Assembly: GCA_949752735.1 (NCBI GenBank)
Contig: OX457042.1
Coordinates: forward strand, 61,107,468 to 61,171,467
DNA from: Lumbricus terrestris
Taxonomy: Eukaryota > Annelida > Clitellata > Crassiclitellata > Lumbricidae
DNA length: 64,000 nucleotides
Direction of reading: 5' to 3'
In this document: piece by piece, positions 59,930 through 64,000 of the stretch
Layout of the letters: every line of letters begins with the position of its first letter
Position numbering within the stretch: the first letter of the stretch is position 1
Made by a program: the position numbers and the translations under genes
The notes under the pieces: model-generated
Told to the model about the DNA's origin: nothing
What the model saw: the letters and a program-made list of their open reading frames with translations, nothing else
Database searches by the model: none

Positions 59930-59966
59930 CAGTTATTTTATATACACAAGAGAAAAAAAATTGTTA
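59930..59966 (-). promoter_or_regulatory. Candidate polymerase promoter (TGTATATAAAATAAC)
   Basis: On the minus strand: TTTTTTTTCTCTTGTGTATA then TAAAATAACTG, directly before the ATG at 59924. Nearly the same module, TTTTTTTTCTTCCAGTGTAT then ATAAAATGACC, is present in both terminal repeats (about 40727-40757 and 60165-60200). The TATA-like core and its repetition support a promoter role. Confidence 0.5.
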
Positions 59967-59984
59967 CGATTAAGTGACTCATCG

Positions 59985-60483
59985 ATACCATGGTTATTTT
60001 CCCGACCACCCTATGACTCATCATCGAAACTACTGGGAATTCCTAGCGCGATGAGTCATAGGCGCGTGTTGGGTGGTTGGTAAAAGTTGAACCATGGTTT
60101 GGGTTGATTAGCAAAAGTTGAACCATGGTTTGGGTTTGTGTATGACTTCTCAAGAAAATATTTTTTTTGGTCATTTTATATACACCAAGAAAAAAAATAA
60201 AATTTGTGTGTTGGAAAAAGTTGAACCATGGTTATGGGGGTGGCGAATTTTTTGAACCATGGTTATGGGGTGGCGAATTTTTTGAACCATGGTTATGGGG
60301 GTGGCGAATTTTTTGAACCATGGTTATGGGTCGACATATTTTTTGAACCATGGTTATGGGTCGACATATTTTTTGAACCATGGTTATGGGTCGACATATT
60401 TTTTGAACCATGGTTATGGGTCGACATATTTTTTGAACCATGGTTATGGGTCGATGTCCTAGAATAGTCTTAATCTATCTACT
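59985..60483. repeat. Polinton right terminal inverted repeat
   Basis: Mirror image of the left repeat with the same internal order. It has eight AACCATGGTT units in the 30-bp array instead of nine and a few base changes, and it lacks one base near the tip (GATGTCC against GGCATC). The near identity of the ends suggests little time since insertion or ongoing conversion. Confidence 0.93.
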
Positions 60484-61060
60484 TATAGCGCCTCTTCAAG
60501 GAGTCTACTCAGAGGCGCTCCCGACCCAAGCCCGGTCAAAAAGAAAAGTCTTGAGCAATCTATAGAAAGAGCCAGACATGTTCCGAGGGTGGGAACGCAG
60601 GTTAGAGGGAAGGTCATTCCAAACGGAAGGTCCAGTGACCGAAAATTCCCCTGTTCTGCGGGCATAAGGAACCATAAAGTCACCTCTAGAGGCCGAACGC
60701 AGAGATCGGCGACCCACAGCAGTTGAGGTCAAGGTGAAGAACTCACAGAGATAGGAAGGTGCTGAGCCCAAGACGCAGCGCCAAGCAAAAGAAGTAACCC
60801 TGAAATAAATGCGTGACTGAACCGGAAGCCAGTGTAAGACATCACGAATATAGTCAGAAATGTGACCAAACTTAGGGACGCCACCCACCAAGCGTGCAGC
60901 CGCCCGCATGACCCCCTCCAAACCACTTAAACGAACCTGAGGAAGGCCAATCGATTGGCAATAAAGGCATGGACCAAGGTGGAAGCAGAAGAGGAAGACA
61001 GAGAGCGAGACACGACTCGCAGCTGACGCAAATGGTAGTAACATCGTCTGATGCACTACA
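60484..61060 (-). pseudogene. CR1/L2-type LINE 3' fragment, cut by the Polinton
   Basis: On the minus strand: AARLVGGVPKFGHISDYIRD, LHWLPVQSRIYFRVTSFAW, then SVTGPSVWNDLPSNLRSH and a C-terminal GSASE before the stop at 60505. The 3' end GTCGGGAGCGCCTCTGAGTA...GAGGCGCTATA runs directly into the Polinton target site; the remainder of its tail (TATTAAAATTACAT, then GATA repeats) lies on the other side at 40400-40415. Frames change near 60950 and upstream, so it is old. Confidence 0.85.
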
Positions 61061-62609
61061 ATACAATGCAATACAATAATTACTTTCAGTGCATGAGACA
61101 ACAATTTCAACATACGTGTAGATTGCAGTCCTACTTCAGAGAGCAATATTGGTAGTGAAACACTATTGATAGGCCTACTGTAACAGTGGGATATTCAGAC
61201 GAGCCGTTGCCATAAGTCAAGTATTTTGGTAAAAATAGACGCCAATCCATAATTGTCAACCATGATTTTAAACCAATCACGGCTTAAGACTTTGTAGGTA
61301 TAGACCTACTTGTTTTTGATTGCGATAGACCATAATACTTCTGGCAACACAAGTTGTCATTTGCAGAAATTGAATAGGACGTCAACCGTCACGGAGATCG
61401 TCACGTTTGTAAGTTGAAAGTTCAAAACTTAGTAATGCACAAAAGTAAGCTGCAGACAGAAACACAAAACTACTCTCAAGCATAAAAATTTAATATTGTC
61501 GATTGGAAAGTTAAACTAGTTCAGAATAGTGTAACTTTTCGTACGGATAGTTTGGTAGGCCCTATAATATTATATCTGGTTTAACATAAATTATGGCATC
61601 GACTAATAACTTTGATGGGAATCTGATTTGAGGCCATAATTAAGTAATAATTATTATAGGTATAGGCAGCGATTTTCAAAACATCAGCTTCAGCAAACAG
61701 TTTCAGTAAATCAGCCAACATTCTATCTAAACACAAGCACCCTCTATCATAACATAAGCATCCTCTATCATGGACTTCCGACTGACCGGATTGTCCGGGG
61801 CGGGTTCTTTGCTTTGCGGCACGACTTGTTTACCATATCCCAAAAGTTGATCATGTCTTATCTTACATGCGGATGTCATACATTGGCTCCCTTCTCCACA
61901 GTGGATTGCATGTAATTATGGTCTATGCTTCAGTTAGGCGGTGCATTTAGAGACAGCCTACTCCATAGTATCTTATCTACCTAGGCTACTCTCAGACGAG
62001 TGGGTTATTCATTACTTTAATGCGCTTAGAGACCTTTTTGAAAAAAATAAGACGAAAAAAATATAACCATGAATTTGAAGAATAGCCTATTATTTTAGTA
62101 GGAATATTATAGTAAAATTCATTGGCCATGCTATGGAATCGATAGAAAAAATGATATATCCACATAGGATTGAGAGTAAAAGCGATTTGAAGGTTGGGCT
62201 CATCTGAAACTAAGGAACAGGATGAAACATGTTGTTTAGGATTCGTTTATTTTATACGCAATCTATTTGTGATTTCGCTGATCCTGCTATACCATTTACA
62301 GAGTGTCTGACAATATTGCTTGGACTGATACTTAAAAGAAATCTTTTGATTTAGACCTACTTAACGATAAAAACAGCATTTCATCGGTGTTTCTATTTAT
62401 AGGTGAAACCTTGCGTAGAAAAAGGAACAAAGATCCGCTTGAAAAAACGGTAAGATTGTGGTCTGTTTTGGCCCACACCCCTAAAGTGCTATATAAACGA
62501 CTACTTTGACAGAAACATATAATAAATGGACGCTCTTTGACAGTCTCACTTGATGCTATCATCTACGAATGTTTTTGTTTGCATTTCGATATCATCACAA
62601 CAAGCAGAC
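61061..62609. other. Gene-free stretch
   Basis: AT-rich, no ORF or repeat recognised. Confidence 0.45.
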
Positions 62610-62960
62610 CCGGTGTAAAGGTTTCAAATTACCCCCCTCCTAAACATTACCCCGGTAACTTGAAACCGGTTTCAGATTACCCCCAGGGGGTAATCCGAAA
62701 CCGGTTTCATCCTACCCCCTACGGTTTCAGGTTACCCCCCAGTGAAAGCGTTTTCGTCAATCCAGCTTCCATTTCACCTACAGAGAACCTTCATCCAGCT
62801 ACTATTTCATCTATAGAGAACCTTCATTCAGCTTCCATTTCTCTAACCTACATCCACCTTCTATTTCATCTACAGAGAACCTTCATCCAGCCTCCATTTC
62901 TCTAACCTTCATCCAGCTTCCATTTCACCTATAGAGAATCTTCATCCAGTTTCTATTTCA
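62610..62960. mobile_element. Partial copy of the foldback element
   Basis: CCGGTGTAAAGGTTTCAAAT and the alternating GAAACCGGTTTC/TTACCCCC blocks match 14797-14950. Then come CATCCAGCTTCCATTTCACC repeats up to about 62960. The inverse half is missing. Confidence 0.8.
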
Positions 62961-63300
62961 CCTACCCTGTCGGCGGCGGTCCAATGCACACCGACAGACG
63001 ATAAATTCTTCAGCGGCAGACGTAGTCTTCACCAACGAGACGGATGCAAAGTCACAGTTGACCAAAGATGCAACGTACAGAACCAATCTCGTCTCAACAC
63101 AGACAACCAGGATAACAACAGATCAATAAAAGACTCGACTGTCGGCGGCCCAATGCCGAACAGCTTACGTGTAAGGATGCGCGGATATATATATTTTCCT
63201 CGTGATCGTAGTTTATCACTGAGGATCACTGATCTTCTGCAAACCTATGAAGCTGCAGCGTCTCCGAACAAAACCCCGTAACACTCGCGTTACGTTTAAA
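62961..63300 (-). other. Possible LTR-like sequence
   Basis: On the minus strand from 63283: TGTTACGGGGTTTTGTTCGG, then TATATATAT near 63190, and GTGTGCA near 62983 followed by TTGGACCGCC. TG...CA ends and an adjacent TGG (primer-binding-site style) are suggestive only. CTGTCGGCGGC occurs twice (62968 and 63139), which argues for a different repeat. Confidence 0.2.
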
Positions 63301-64000
63301 GAAGCAGACACTTTGACTGTGGAGCGCAGTCAACGGAACCTTCCCATGATACTGTGATCACCCACTAGGTAGATCACGAATATCGTATCACTCCCTGAGC
63401 TTTCACTTCACAAACGGTAGGTTGAAGCTCGTGAGATCGATGACAGGGAAGAGCACCCTGAAAGATCGTCACCGAAAGCTCTCACAATCGAATACAATAG
63501 CTTCAGCTATAAATCAGGATTGCCAAAAGTCGTATTCGAACAACCAATGTTGCCACTGTCAGGAGGACAGTCGAACACAACCGAAATCACTACGATCAAG
63601 TCACAGTACGCGCAGAGTAGTCGGTCACTACTCTACATTAATAGCACCGCACCGTACGGCAGGCCTTATTCCACTGAAAATCCTGCCTGCACTCTATGAA
63701 CTGGCGTGGAAGTCTTATTTGGACCTCCGTACAGGTCTTTTACAAGAAGAAATGCTACCTAACGAGAGTCATAGATACTCCCGCTAGTTCCCGTAACTCT
63801 ACTGATTTCCTGGTGTGCCACTTGTGGCGTATCCGCCACATTAGAACCGAAAGCAAGAAAGGCTCATGACGCGCCTTTTCTACGGTACTCTGTCCCGGAC
63901 AACACTGCCTGTAAATATCTATTATCGCCTAAGCTTATTCCTAGACAATTCTGAATACCACTTTCTACGCCATCTATTCTGAAAGCTAATTTTATAGGCC
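63301..64000. other. Gene-free stretch
   Basis: An ORF at 63422-63787 has no domain I know and low-complexity composition. Nothing else seen. Confidence 0.4.

Larger units (their letters stand above)
40416..60483. mobile_element. Polinton/Maverick element (polintovirus/adintovirus-like), 20.07 kb
   Basis: Terminal inverted repeats of about 0.5 kb start AGTAGATAGATTAAGACTAT at 40416 and end with its reverse complement at 60483. The 5'-AG...CT-3' ends and the perfect 6-bp target duplication TATAGC (40410-40415 and 60484-60489) are those of Polintons. Inside are the defining genes: retroviral-type integrase, protein-primed DNA polymerase B, FtsK-type packaging ATPase, adenain-type protease, and major and minor capsid proteins. 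Two later insertions (a LINE at 56535-58866 and a DNA element at about 45872-47498) enlarge it from about 16 kb. The integrase, polymerase and minor capsid genes are broken, so this copy is unlikely to be active. Confidence 0.97.

Noticed and set aside
63422..63787. 121-codon ORF as a possible gag
   Set aside because: No zinc knuckle of the CCHC type, no recognisable domain and composition of random sequence.

Overview
The window looks like a repeat-dense piece of an animal nuclear genome, most likely a marine invertebrate. There is no operon, ribosomal RNA or credible tRNA gene. Instead it holds many LINE pieces (apurinic endonuclease plus YADD reverse transcriptase), tRNA-derived SINEs, hAT and Tc1/mariner DNA transposons with clear target-site duplications, tetranucleotide satellites, and one large Polinton/Maverick element. 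A LINE with a virus-type 2A motif fits what is known from sea urchins, lancelets, molluscs and similar animals; the phylum cannot be fixed from the sequence. Only one plausible host gene is visible, a single-exon NHL-type beta-propeller gene at 24.5-25.4 kb.

Region by region. 0-8.8 kb: inverted GGAAGCTGGAT repeats, a 118-bp tandem duplication, an ATAC microsatellite, an 836-bp hAT MITE with a perfect 8-bp duplication, a C-rich dispersed repeat, and a 60-bp minisatellite next to an LTR-like or promoter-like stretch. 8.8-14.6 kb: one long minus-strand LINE that starts with a 2A-type peptide and is split in its endonuclease region by a 2.2-kb hAT-like element. 14.8-20.9 kb: a foldback element, then a nest: a LINE fragment holds a Tc1/mariner element, which holds a hAT element, which holds remnants of another hAT, a SINE-like tail and a third hAT element built of 66-bp tandem repeats. 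21-31 kb: MITEs, a gag-like broken ORF, the NHL gene and a LINE reverse transcriptase C-terminus. 31.7-34.2 kb: a GTCA array with a longer, roughly 555-bp periodicity. 34.3-40.4 kb: a small hAT MITE, three SINEs, LINE fragments and a TATC microsatellite.

40,416-60,483 is a Polinton (polintovirus/adintovirus-like) of about 20 kb with about 0.5-kb terminal inverted repeats and a 6-bp duplication TATAGC. It carries a divergent leftward gene (zinc ribbon, phospholipase A2-like, retroviral-type integrase, chromodomain); a rightward virion block (packaging ATPase, penton-like minor capsid protein, two small core-type proteins, a dUTPase-like protein, a membrane protein, a conserved Polinton protein, a major capsid protein, and a SAP-type protein); and a leftward block from the right end (protein-primed DNA polymerase B, HNH protein, adenain-type protease, two fibre-like proteins). 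Integrase, minor capsid protein, polymerase, one fibre and the SAP gene carry frameshifts or stops, the polymerase gene is interrupted by a LINE, and another transposon sits in a duplicated gene segment. The copy is therefore a decayed or partly mis-assembled relic, although the major capsid, ATPase, protease, HNH and several virion genes remain open.

60.5-64 kb: the other part of the LINE into which the Polinton inserted, a truncated copy of the foldback element, and sequence without recognisable genes.
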